From UBA4421 sp002704225 (GTDB lineage: Bacteria; Pseudomonadota; Gammaproteobacteria; Pseudomonadales; Azotimanducaceae), in NCBI GenBank assembly GCA_902556425.1, contig CACDWG010000016.1, positions 1 to 56,808 on the forward strand: 56,808 bases of DNA. Reading direction: 5' to 3'. The notes below the pieces were generated by a model. It made no database searches. It was not told the DNA's origin and saw nothing but the letters and a program-made list of their open reading frames with translations. The position numbers and the translations under genes were made by a program. Shown here piece after piece: positions 26,724-35,499 of the stretch. Each line of letters begins with the position of its first letter. Position 1 is the stretch's first letter.

Positions 26724-27962
26724 ATGGATTTGGAGGAAGCGCGAGAAGCATTATTCGCACAACTTGTCCCTCATTCCGCCAGCGAATGCATCCCCCTAGC
26801 TCAGGCACAGGGGCGTATCACGGCGGAAGTCGTTAGGGCCCAGCTACCGCTCCCCCCCTTTCCAGCCTCCGCAATGGACGGATACGCACTGCGTCATCAA
26901 GACACAGCCAATCATGAGACATTTCGGATCGTTGGCCAAAGCCTCGCCGGACACCCCTACACCGGCTCGATCAAGGTAGGCGAATGCGCGCGCATCTTTA
27001 CCGGCGCCGTGGTACCCGACGGGGCCGATTTGATCGTGCTGCAGGAACAGGTGGCCGAAGTCATCACGGACGAAAACGGCGACAAAATCGTTCGCTTTGT
27101 ACCTCACGAAGCCGACGAAGATTACATTCGGCCTGTCGGCAATGACGTTCAGATGGGACATCCGATGACTCAGCCAGGCGACAGGCTTTCGCCCCTATTA
27201 CTCGGTGCGCTGGCGGCGGCTGGCGTTTGCGAAATCAGGGTGTATCGGCGTCCCAAGGTAGGTGTTTTCTCCAGTGGCGACGAGCTACGAGATCCGGGCA
27301 CGCCGCCTGACGCGCTGACCCTAGGCCAGATCTACGATTCCAATCGTTTCACCCTGACCAGTTTACTGCGGCATCTGCCCATCGAGCTGATTGCGCTGGA
27401 TCGGCTGCCAGACGACCCGGATGCGGTCGAAGAGGCGCTGACCGAAGCGAGTCGCCGCTGCGATATGCTCATCACCAGTGGCGGGGTATCCGTTGGCGAT
27501 GCCGACTTTATCGGTGCCACCATCGCGCGCTTGGGTGAGCTGTCTTTTTGGCGCCTGAATCTGAAACCGGGCAAACCGCTCGCTTTCGGCAACATTGGGG
27601 ACTGCTGGATTTTTGGCCTACCCGGCAACCCAGTATCGACCATTGTGACCTGTCTGCTGTTGGTGATGCCCAGTCTGCAGGTTCTCTGCGGCACGATACC
27701 CAAACCACTGCTGCGCATCCCAGCGACGTTGAGCAGCCCGGTATCGCATCGTCCGGGACGGGCAGAATACCAACGCGGCATCTACAGCCAGAACGAGCCG
27801 TCAAGCTCTGCGCTGAGTGTTAAACATACTGGGGATCAGGGCTCCAATCGCCTCAGCACCTTTGCCGGAGCGAATTGTTTGATTGAAATACCCAAGGACA
27901 GTGGCGACTTAGCCGTCGGAGCAGACGTGAATATTCTGCCCCTGAGTGACCTGCTGGCTTAA
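26724..27962 (+). CDS. moeA: Molybdopterin molybdenumtransferase MoeA
   Basis: Inserts molybdate into adenylylated molybdopterin. From ATG 26724 (MDLEEAREALF) it has 412 residues (E. coli 411). FPASAMDGYALR near residue 60 is the MoeA start of domain I. FSSGDEL, YDSNRFTLTSLL and TSGGVSVGDADFIG belong to the MPT-binding domain, followed by KPGKPLAFG and GLPGNPVSTIV. No Shine-Dalgarno is obvious at this ATG, and an in-frame TTG at 26703 exists. No moaA-E or mobA neighbour is in the window. Confidence 0.95.
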   Translation: MDLEEAREALFAQLVPHSASECIPLAQAQGRITAEVVRAQLPLPPFPASAMDGYALRHQDTANHETFRIVGQSLAGHPYTGSIKVGECARIFTGAVVPDGADLIVLQEQVAEVITDENGDKIVRFVPHEADEDYIRPVGNDVQMGHPMTQPGDRLSPLLLGALAAAGVCEIRVYRRPKVGVFSSGDELRDPGTPPDALTLGQIYDSNRFTLTSLLRHLPIELIALDRLPDDPDAVEEALTEASRRCDMLITSGGVSVGDADFIGATIARLGELSFWRLNLKPGKPLAFGNIGDCWIFGLPGNPVSTIVTCLLLVMPSLQVLCGTIPKPLLRIPATLSSPVSHRPGRAEYQRGIYSQNEPSSSALSVKHTGDQGSNRLSTFAGANCLIEIPKDSGDLAVGADVNILPLSDLLA

Positions 27963-27984
27963 ACAACCAGCCAGAGCTTGATGG

Positions 27985-28620
27985 CTAGGCCAATCCCTGA
28001 GCGATGGCATGCTGAATGTCTTCAACCGCCCCGCTGCCGTCGATTTCAACGTATTTCAGCGTCTGTTTGGCGCTGTAATAGGCCACCAGTGGCTGGGTCT
28101 GCTCGTAATAAACCGACAAACGCTCGCGCACGGTACTCTCGGTATCGTCCTCACGCTGTTGTAGGGCTTCGCCGGTAATATCGTCCACCCCGTCCTGCTT
28201 AGGCGGATTGTAGACCACGTGATAAACACGACCAGATCCCGGATGCACCCGACGACCGGTAATACGCTTTACCAACTCGTCGTCTTGAACCTGAATTTCC
28301 ACCACCGCATCGATGGGAATACCTGCGTCGTCCATAGCCTGAGCCTGGGGAATCGTTCGCGGGAAGCCATCGAAGAGAAAGCCGTTTGCACAGTCGTCGG
28401 CCTGAATGCGTTCCTTGACCAAATCAATGATGATGTCATCAGAGACCAATGCGCCAGAATCCATGACTGCTTTGACACGATTGCCCAGTTCGCTGCCGGA
28501 ACCCACTGCCGCTCGCAGCATATCGCCGGTTGAAATCTGGGGTATGCCCAAGGAATCTTTGATGAATTGGGCTTGTGTTCCCTTGCCTGCACCGGGTGGT
28601 CCCAGCAGTATGATTCTCAC
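27985..28620 (-). CDS. adk: Adenylate kinase
   Basis: Interconverts AMP, ADP and ATP. 211 residues from GTG 28620, which has a good TAGGAGAA ribosome site. The P-loop is GPPGAGKGTQ at 7-16. The AMP-binding segment includes STGDMLRAA, and FLFDGFPRT is conserved. The LID domain is the longer type without the zinc cysteines. It ends 22 bases from the convergent moeA stop. The 131 bases upstream hold nothing but the likely promoter region. Confidence 0.96.
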   Translation of the reverse strand: MRIILLGPPGAGKGTQAQFIKDSLGIPQISTGDMLRAAVGSGSELGNRVKAVMDSGALVSDDIIIDLVKERIQADDCANGFLFDGFPRTIPQAQAMDDAGIPIDAVVEIQVQDDELVKRITGRRVHPGSGRVYHVVYNPPKQDGVDDITGEALQQREDDTESTVRERLSVYYEQTQPLVAYYSAKQTLKYVEIDGSGAVEDIQHAIAQGLA

Positions 28621-28751
28621 TATGTTCTCCTACAAATTGCCTATACCGAAGCCTGCTTGCCCGGTCCCTCTGCACCCACGATTGATTCGCATGCGCGGCC
28701 GCGTACTGTACCTGAAATACCCCGCACGCGGACACGGTTGCCTTTGCAAAG

Positions 28752-30755
28752 CTAACGATTCACCACGGCGGGATAGCGCACGACTTGCACGATACCTCGC
28801 AGATAGCTCAAGTGACTGAGCAGCTCCAAGCAGGCCAGCCAGTCAGAAAGGGTCACCTCAACCTTGATCACTGCTATTTCTTCTTCCATCACTTCGCCGG
28901 ACGCTTTGGCGATGGGCAAACCCTGATCCGCCAGCAAGGCCGTGATATCTCGCAGCAAGCTTTCGCGATTTTTCGCCGTAATCTCAAATCCGCAACGCAG
29001 CGGAAACACCAACTCAGCCCCTTCGCGATTATCGCGCCAAAGCCCCAAGGTATCGGCCAGACCGGACTCAGTGAGCATACGATTTGCCAGTGAAATATAA
29101 CTGTGCTGGCCCAGCGCGACGGCAACGCAGAATGCATTCACATCAGCGTAGTCAAGCAAACTCGCCAAATGCTCAAAAGCCTCATCAGACAGCGTCGATG
29201 CGCCAACACCTGCTACCACGTTCTGCAAAATGCTTTTGCCGCGCCGAGCGCTTTTCATCTGGCTGTCGCTGCGGAAAAAAGCCGCAACGCTGGCCTTGGC
29301 ACGGTGACTGCGCATGTAGCCCAAGCGTGGCTCAAGCCACGCTCTATGAGGTCTGACCGGCCCACCAGATATGATCTCGACCTTCTCACCGGTTTTCAGT
29401 GGCGTTCTTACCGGTGCCCATTCGCCATTGATGTACCCGCCGGTACAGGTATGCCCCAGTTCTGTATGGATACGGTAAGCGAAGTCTAAGACCGTCGAGC
29501 CGGCGGCCAGATCCAACACATGCCCCCTAGGCGTGGAAACGTATATACGGTTTTCGCTGACACGCTGAGCCAGCAGGTCGGGGAGGCTTTCGATGCCGTT
29601 TAGGGTTTCGTGCCAATCAATGACTTGCCGCAGCCAATCCATTTTTTCCGCGTAGCCGCTGGAGTCGGCATCGTCGCCACCCTCTTTGTACGCCCAATGG
29701 GCGCATACACCCAACTCAGCATTTTCATGCATCGCACGGGTTCTGATTTGCACTTCTAAGGAACGGCCGTCGTCAAACGTTATGGCGGTGTGAATGCTTT
29801 GGTAGCCATTTTCCTTGGGTACCGCGATGTAATCATCGAACTCACTGGGTACATGGGCCCACGTACTGTGAATGATCCCAAGCGCGCCATAACAATTGGC
29901 CAGGTCATCGACGATAATCCGCACCGCACGTACATCGTGCACATCTTCCAGCGGAATATTTTTGGACTGCATCTTGCGCCAGATACTGAATATGTTCTTC
30001 GCCCGGCCCTTGATTTGCGCCTTGATGCCCGCCTGCTCAAGTCGCTGCTGAATGACCTGAACCAGCTCTTTGACCTGTGCTTCCCGTTCTTGGCGCCGAC
30101 GTTTGAGCTGCTTGGCAATACCCAGGTAGATGTCCTCGCGCAGGTAACGCAGCGACAGATCTTCTAGCTCCCACTTGAGCTGCCACATCCCCATGCGATT
30201 CGCCAATGGCGCAAAAACACTCGCCGCTTCTTGGGCGATGCGACGTTGACGTGCCTCATCGTAATGTTTGGCGCCACGCAGTGCCTGAACGCGTTCGGCC
30301 AGCTTGATCACCGCGACACGAAAATCTTGAATCAGTGAGACCAACATGCGTTTGATGTTCTCCACCTGACGATCCTTTTCGCCAGCGAGCGAGGACTCAT
30401 CCGACACGTCCAGCAAACTCGATGTGGCCAGAGCCGCCACGCTCGTACACAGCTTTGTCGCCTCGGCGCCAACCTGTTCGGTCAACGCCGCTTCATCGAA
30501 ACGATTCTTACGAAACCCCGAATAGGTCAGTGCGGCTAGCACAGCCGGCTGATCCAACCGAAGATCAGCGACCATTTCCGCCAGCTCCAAGCTTTGCAGC
30601 AACAGCTCATCGCCATAGCCCGCGAGCCAATGGGTATTTTCCACAAGAACGGATTCATCTAACCGATCGTGAGCCTGACCAATGCGCGCGCACCATTGCA
30701 CGGTGTCTACGCCGCCATCGGGTAACAATGGAACTTCAGTACTAACGCTTACCAT
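28752..30755 (-). CDS. relA: GTP pyrophosphokinase RelA
   Basis: Ribosome-associated (p)ppGpp synthetase of the stringent response. 667 residues (E. coli 744). The N-terminal HD-type region lacks the HDxxED metal residues, so it should not hydrolyse ppGpp. The synthetase domain carries EFDDYIAVPKENGYQSIH, the ExDD form typical of RelA rather than the RxKD of bifunctional enzymes. A TGS domain (VSTPRGHVLDLAAGSTVLDF), the zinc-finger/helical region and a C-terminal ACT domain follow. Next to rlmD, as in E. coli. Confidence 0.95.
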   Translation of the reverse strand: MVSVSTEVPLLPDGGVDTVQWCARIGQAHDRLDESVLVENTHWLAGYGDELLLQSLELAEMVADLRLDQPAVLAALTYSGFRKNRFDEAALTEQVGAEATKLCTSVAALATSSLLDVSDESSLAGEKDRQVENIKRMLVSLIQDFRVAVIKLAERVQALRGAKHYDEARQRRIAQEAASVFAPLANRMGMWQLKWELEDLSLRYLREDIYLGIAKQLKRRRQEREAQVKELVQVIQQRLEQAGIKAQIKGRAKNIFSIWRKMQSKNIPLEDVHDVRAVRIIVDDLANCYGALGIIHSTWAHVPSEFDDYIAVPKENGYQSIHTAITFDDGRSLEVQIRTRAMHENAELGVCAHWAYKEGGDDADSSGYAEKMDWLRQVIDWHETLNGIESLPDLLAQRVSENRIYVSTPRGHVLDLAAGSTVLDFAYRIHTELGHTCTGGYINGEWAPVRTPLKTGEKVEIISGGPVRPHRAWLEPRLGYMRSHRAKASVAAFFRSDSQMKSARRGKSILQNVVAGVGASTLSDEAFEHLASLLDYADVNAFCVAVALGQHSYISLANRMLTESGLADTLGLWRDNREGAELVFPLRCGFEITAKNRESLLRDITALLADQGLPIAKASGEVMEEEIAVIKVEVTLSDWLACLELLSHLSYLRGIVQVVRYPAVVNR

Positions 30756-30821
30756 AAATCCATCACGCTCATGAAAAACACGCTCTTCGGGAAACCACGG
30801 CCCTCGTCACCGCACCGACAG

Positions 30822-32216
30822 TCAATCCGACCGGGCCACCGCGGCACGAACAAATCGGCCGACGGTTTCTACGTGAGCTGTTCCGGGAAACATATCGTAC
30901 ACACCTACTTGTTCCAACACATACCCCTTTGCTTCCAGCCGTTTGGCGTCTTCGGCAAAGGTCACTGGATTACAGGAGACATAGACAATCTGCTTGAGCG
31001 AGGGAATGCCCGCCCATCCGTCCAGATTCGGGCCGGCACCGCTACGCGGCGGATCCAAGATCAACGCATCGGGCGACTGGGAAAAATGTTCAAAGCGCGC
31101 ATTGATACTGCTGCCCGATGGCGCCGTCTCGTCTGACTCATCCGTCGCCGAAACCAATGCGCCTCCTTCACCGTATAAGTCTTCGGCGTAAAAAGCGCTG
31201 GCATGATCCACACGGTTCACTCGTGCGTTTTCCTTCGCCATCTCTACCGCTTCTTCGCTGGCTTCAATGCCCACGGCCCGAGCACCTGCCCGGGCCAAGG
31301 GCAAGGCAAAGTTGCCGATGCCGCAAAACATATCCACGACCACCTGACCGCGCACGTTGCCAAGATACCCCATCACCGTCCGCACCAACTCACGGTTCAT
31401 CGGCGCGTTGACCTGAGTGAAATAGTGCGGGTAGAAACCTATGGTGAGTCCGTATTCCGGTATCTGATAGTGCAACAGGCTCATCTGCTGCCGATTTTTC
31501 GCGATTGGCGTCAGGGTGTCGTAACCCTTGCTTTGCATCAGCACCTCGACTCGGCTGTCCGTTTCAAACCCTTGCCATAGGGCCACGTCGGCATCAGTCA
31601 GCGGCTGCAGGTGCCGAACAATCACAGCACAGCCAGAGTCGCCCTGGGCCAACTCGATTTGCGGAATCGTCTTCGGGTCGGACATCTTTCCAATGGATGC
31701 TTTGAGCGGCGGTATCAGCTTCGAGAGCTCCGGCGTCAAGGTGAGACACGCATCGATACGGGCGACGCGATTGCTGAAGGACTCTCGAAAACCGACCAAC
31801 ACGGATTCGCCAACCACCCGCACACCCAGGCGGGCCTTGCGTCGATAACCCAAACGCAGCAATGCAACTGGCTCACGCCAGCGCTGGGGCTCGATGCCCT
31901 GTGCGGCCAGTTGATCGGCGAGTTGCCCTTGTTTGTGCCTTAACTGGGCGGCAGGTGCCATATGATGGGTCGCACAGCCCCCACAGCGAGGAAAGTACGG
32001 GCACGGAGACGGTACCCGGTCACTGCTGACATGATCCAACGGCTGACCGTCAGCAAAGCGCTGACCGCCCCGCCGTTTCAATATGCGCGCGCGAACGGTT
32101 TCGCCCGGCAGCGCATTACGCACCCACACCGGCCGTTCGTTGTGCGTACCTCCACCTGAGCCTTGTTCAGACAAGGTCGAGATTTCAATTTCAATTTCCG
32201 TCGGCTGCTTAGGCAA
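30822..32216 (-). CDS. rlmD: 23S rRNA (uracil1939-C5)-methyltransferase RlmD
   Basis: 464 residues. A TRAM RNA-binding domain (about 1-65) is followed by the iron-sulfur cysteines Cys72, Cys78 and Cys81 in CPYFPRCGGC, and a fourth in ARIDACLTL. The SAM motif is VVDMFCGIGNFALPLA, DPPRSGAG is the catalytic-loop motif and the nucleophile Cys is in YVSCNPVTFA. A Ser/Asp/Glu-rich insert sits in the methyltransferase domain after AEDLYGEGG. Upstream of relA on the same strand. Confidence 0.94.
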   Translation of the reverse strand: MPKQPTEIEIEISTLSEQGSGGGTHNERPVWVRNALPGETVRARILKRRGGQRFADGQPLDHVSSDRVPSPCPYFPRCGGCATHHMAPAAQLRHKQGQLADQLAAQGIEPQRWREPVALLRLGYRRKARLGVRVVGESVLVGFRESFSNRVARIDACLTLTPELSKLIPPLKASIGKMSDPKTIPQIELAQGDSGCAVIVRHLQPLTDADVALWQGFETDSRVEVLMQSKGYDTLTPIAKNRQQMSLLHYQIPEYGLTIGFYPHYFTQVNAPMNRELVRTVMGYLGNVRGQVVVDMFCGIGNFALPLARAGARAVGIEASEEAVEMAKENARVNRVDHASAFYAEDLYGEGGALVSATDESDETAPSGSSINARFEHFSQSPDALILDPPRSGAGPNLDGWAGIPSLKQIVYVSCNPVTFAEDAKRLEAKGYVLEQVGVYDMFPGTAHVETVGRFVRAAVARSD

Positions 32217-32269
32217 AATATTTCCTACTGTGAGTCATAGAGCACTGATGGCTTGTCGTTAAAACTGAC

Positions 32270-32296
32270 GATATTTCTTAGTGCACAAGAAAGATC
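32270..32296. repeat. Inverted repeat in the recO-rlmD gap
   Basis: GATATTTCTT and AAGAAAGATC form a 10-base stem with one mismatch around the 7-base loop AGTGCAC, which itself contains the palindrome GTGCAC. It fills a quarter of the 104-base gap, about 55 bases upstream of rlmD. There is no T-run on the minus strand, so it reads more like a protein-binding site or mRNA processing hairpin than a clear terminator. Confidence 0.4.
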
Positions 32297-32320
32297 AACA
32301 TGTTGCGTTGAGTTCCAGCC

Positions 32321-33013
32321 CTAGCGCTGAAACATTTTTCGGCTGGTCAGCGGTTTGTCGCCCAACAAGGGAGCAAGAGCCACACGCATTAACGCCTTGG
32401 CCGCATCCTGCGTCGCGGGAGCAGAAAAGGATCTGGCGGCGATTTGATTCAATACCTGGCCAGAGTACTGACCCGAGCCTTGTCTCGAGGGTTCTTGTAC
32501 CGCGTGAAAACCGGATTGTGCCTCAAAGCGATACTGAGTGTTGTCATCCAAGGGCTGACCTTGGGCAGAAAAGTCGACGCCGTAGCCCAGTTGCTGCAAG
32601 AGCTCGAGTTCAAAGGTACGCAGGGTCGGCTGCAGCGGGTCGTCTTCCTCCAACGCTTCCAGCACTGCCATCGCAGCCGCAAAAATCCGGGGATCTTGCG
32701 CGCGCTCGCGCAGCAAACGAGTCAGCAACTCAAGCACATAAAAGCCCGCGTATAGGGCGTCGCCTTGCAGCGAGATGAAATGATGGCTTTCAAATTTTTG
32801 AATAGTAACCAGATCGCTACGCCCCACCCAAGACACCGTTCCAACGTTGAAGGGCTGGAGAGCGACTTGGCCATTTTTTTTGCTTCGATAGCCGCGCAGC
32901 ACCCCAGCCAGCCTGCCCTGCCCGAGCGTGAGCATTTGCACGATAGCGCTGCTTTCCTGATACGGGCGAACGTGCAGAATCAGAGCGGGTTCCATTTGCG
33001 CGCTGGCGGACAT
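32321..33013 (-). CDS. recO: DNA repair protein RecO
   Basis: RecFOR-pathway mediator that loads RecA at gaps. From ATG 33013 (MSASAQMEPALILHVRPYQE) it is 230 residues (E. coli 242). The N-terminal OB-fold shows LTLGQGRLAGVLRGYRSKK; the rest is helical with FELELLQQLGYG. It lies 8 bases after era. pdxJ, which commonly follows recO, is not here. Confidence 0.93.
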   Translation of the reverse strand: MSASAQMEPALILHVRPYQESSAIVQMLTLGQGRLAGVLRGYRSKKNGQVALQPFNVGTVSWVGRSDLVTIQKFESHHFISLQGDALYAGFYVLELLTRLLRERAQDPRIFAAAMAVLEALEEDDPLQPTLRTFELELLQQLGYGVDFSAQGQPLDDNTQYRFEAQSGFHAVQEPSRQGSGQYSGQVLNQIAARSFSAPATQDAAKALMRVALAPLLGDKPLTSRKMFQR

Positions 33014-33021
33014 CGGCAGTC

Positions 33022-33924
33022 TCAGTCGTAACCCAGATTGCGCATGTGCGCGGCGTTGTTGGTCCAACCCTTACGAACTTTGACCCACAAATGCAGCATG
33101 ACTTGGTGATCGAGCATCAGCTCTATGTCTTTACGAGCCTCTTGGCCGATCAATTTTAAGCGCGAGCCGCCCTTGCCGATGACGATGCGCTTCTGTCCGT
33201 CCCGTTCGACAATGATGTCTGCATGAATGTCCATCACTTTATCCCCGAGCTTGAAGTGCTCGATCACCACCGTCGCGCTGTGGGGGATTTCATCCCCAAG
33301 CTGGCGCATCAGTTTTTCCCGGACAATTTCAGCGACAAGGAAACGTTCTGGCTGATCGGTCACTTCATCTTCGGCAAAGAAATGCTTTCCCAACGGTAGG
33401 CGTTGAAACACGTTATCTCTGAAGCTGGCGACGCCATCTTCTTTCAGCGCGCTCAAGGGCACGATCTGATCAAACAAATTCAATTCGCCCAACGCCTGCA
33501 TTTGCGGCAACAGCAATTCCTTGTCCTTGATCAGATCGACCTTGGATAACACAGCAAACTTGGGCACTTTGTGCGCGGCGACCAGCTTTAACACATGCTC
33601 GTCTGCCGGCGTCGTCTTGCCCCCTTCGATCAGCACCACCAACAAATCCACATCCGACAAGGCAGATGTGGCGTTACTGACCATGTATCGGTTCAACTCG
33701 CGTTCGGTTTGCTGATGGATACCCGGTGTGTCCACGTAAATGGCCTGGTCCGCGTCCTGTGTGTCCACGCCAATGAGGTTTCGGCGGGTGGTTTGCGGCT
33801 TGCGTGACGTGATACTGATTTTCTGACCGAGCACATGGTTCAACAACGTGGACTTGCCCACATTGGGTCGACCCACCAGGGCTACGTAACCGCATCGCTG
33901 TTGCTTAGATCCCCGATCAGACAT
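33022..33924 (-). CDS. era: GTPase Era
   Basis: Ribosome-assembly GTPase that binds the 3-prime end of 16S rRNA. 300 residues (E. coli 301). G1 is GRPNVGKSTLLNHVLG, G3 is DTPGIH and G4 is SKVDL. The C-terminal KH domain contains IVIGKGGSRLKLIG. Its ATG lies inside the end of rnc (8-base overlap ATGTCTGA), so rnc and era are coupled as in E. coli. Confidence 0.97.
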   Translation of the reverse strand: MSDRGSKQQRCGYVALVGRPNVGKSTLLNHVLGQKISITSRKPQTTRRNLIGVDTQDADQAIYVDTPGIHQQTERELNRYMVSNATSALSDVDLLVVLIEGGKTTPADEHVLKLVAAHKVPKFAVLSKVDLIKDKELLLPQMQALGELNLFDQIVPLSALKEDGVASFRDNVFQRLPLGKHFFAEDEVTDQPERFLVAEIVREKLMRQLGDEIPHSATVVIEHFKLGDKVMDIHADIIVERDGQKRIVIGKGGSRLKLIGQEARKDIELMLDHQVMLHLWVKVRKGWTNNAAHMRNLGYD

Positions 33925-34696
33925 CGTTTTCGCCGGCCTCGTTGGTTTGAACTGCTCGTTTGTTGCGGACGTGTTTTTTATTTTTGGGTGGCTCAGTGGC
34001 CTGTTGCCGGGCTAGAGCCAGTATCAACACCTCGTGAGCCGACGCTTTCTCCGCCGCCCGCCGGGAAGAGGCCTTGGCTATGGCCATCAAGCCCAAACTG
34101 ATGGCTTCGCACTTCACAGTGTACTGGCGCTGGTGATCTGCGCCACTTACCTCTTCGACGGTATACACCGGCAGATCCAAACCGTTTCCTTGCAACAGCT
34201 CCTGCAAGCGGGTCTTCGCATCCTTCAGACTCTCAGCGTCCAGACCCTGAGTCAGGTCAGAGAATAGTTGATGCACCAGACGCTGAGCCTGTTCGATACC
34301 ACCGTCTTCGTGAACGGCACCAATCAGGGCTTCGAGCGCATCAGCCAAAATCGACGCACGCTGACGGCCACCGGATCGCAACTCGCCAACCCCTAACAGC
34401 AGGTACTCTGACAGATCGATACGAGACGCCACCTGAGCCAGTGTTTTACCTCGCACGAGTTGGGCGCGCATCAAAGACAACGCATCCTCTTGTACGTCCG
34501 GGTAGTGCTGGTAGAGCATGTTGCCCACGAGATAACCCAACACAGCGTCGCCCATAAACTCCAAGCGTTCGTTGTTGGTTTTCGAATAGCTTTTATGCGT
34601 GAGGGCCTGCTTCAGCAAGGCCAGTTGTTCAAATCGATAGCCGATTTTGCGTTGGAGTCTATCCAAATCGGCAGTGCTGGCGGTGGGCTGGGGCAC
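33917..34696 (-). CDS. rnc: Ribonuclease III
   Basis: Double-strand-specific endonuclease for rRNA and mRNA processing. 259 residues from GTG 34696 (E. coli 226). The catalytic signature is NNERLEFMGDAVLGYLV, and the second acidic site is in DALEALIGAVHEDGG. A dsRNA-binding domain follows (about 155-225). About 30 extra C-terminal residues are basic and polar (KNKKHVRNKRA). It lies 4 bases after lepB. Confidence 0.96.
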   Translation of the reverse strand: MPQPTASTADLDRLQRKIGYRFEQLALLKQALTHKSYSKTNNERLEFMGDAVLGYLVGNMLYQHYPDVQEDALSLMRAQLVRGKTLAQVASRIDLSEYLLLGVGELRSGGRQRASILADALEALIGAVHEDGGIEQAQRLVHQLFSDLTQGLDAESLKDAKTRLQELLQGNGLDLPVYTVEEVSGADHQRQYTVKCEAISLGLMAIAKASSRRAAEKASAHEVLILALARQQATEPPKNKKHVRNKRAVQTNEAGENDV

Positions 34697-34700
34697 GGGG

Positions 34701-35486
34701 CTAATCCTGTGAGCCTTGCTCTAACCAGCCGTTACGGTGGAAGGTGGGCAGATGCCAACCGGGCTTTTTGTTGGCCCAAATGGCAACGGCCTTACCCACC
34801 ACATTGTCGTGGGATGCCAGCCCCCAGTTACGAGAGTCCGCCGAGTGATCTCGGTTATCACCCAACACCAAGTATTCGCCCGGGCCAACCACCCAACTCT
34901 GGCTGCGTTCAGGACGCCGGGTTCGATGTATTCGGTGCTCGACGCCGGAAATCTCTTCAATGTACTCCCGGGCGGGAATCCCATAACGATAATCAGTGAA
35001 GTCGCGCACCAAGGTATATTTCAGGCGTTCACCATTGATGGTGAGGGTTTTGTTTTCGTACCGCACGGTATCGCCGGGAATGCCAATAACCCGCTTAATG
35101 AAGTAACGCGGATCGTGGGGCGGTATAAAGACCATGACATCGCCTCGAGCTGGCTTCTCACCGTCTGTCAGCTGGAGATCCAAAACGGGCATTTTCATGC
35201 CGTAAGCCATCTTATCGACTAGGATAAAATCCCCAACTTCCAGCGTAGGCACCATGGATTCCGAGGGAATTTGATAGGGCTCGGCCAGAAAGCTGCGCAG
35301 CAAGAATACCACCACGAAAATCGGGAAAAACGATCGGGCGTATTCGACCAAGACCGGGTCTTCAAGGGCCGACGTATCGGATGCCTTTGCGACACGACGC
35401 GACTTGAAAAACCAAGTATCTGCGGCCCAGATGCCGCCAGAGACCACGGAAGCCCAGAACAAATAGTAAGGTAAATCGATATCCAT
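34701..35486 (-). CDS. lepB: Signal peptidase I LepB
   Basis: Cleaves signal peptides of exported proteins at the inner membrane. 261 residues. Two N-terminal hydrophobic segments are present (about 5-25 and 53-68). The catalytic Ser77 is in YQIPSESMVPTL and Lys131 is in YFIKRVIGIPGD. The C-terminal box is YLVLGDNRDHSADSRNWG. Follows lepA by 13 bases. Confidence 0.96.
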   Translation of the reverse strand: MDIDLPYYLFWASVVSGGIWAADTWFFKSRRVAKASDTSALEDPVLVEYARSFFPIFVVVFLLRSFLAEPYQIPSESMVPTLEVGDFILVDKMAYGMKMPVLDLQLTDGEKPARGDVMVFIPPHDPRYFIKRVIGIPGDTVRYENKTLTINGERLKYTLVRDFTDYRYGIPAREYIEEISGVEHRIHRTRRPERSQSWVVGPGEYLVLGDNRDHSADSRNWGLASHDNVVGKAVAIWANKKPGWHLPTFHRNGWLEQGSQD

Positions 35487-35499
35487 ACTGGCGACCGCC

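Noticed and set aside
28752..30755. Degenerate HD domain in RelA as an anomaly
   Set aside because: Loss of the HD hydrolase residues is the normal state of RelA-type enzymes.
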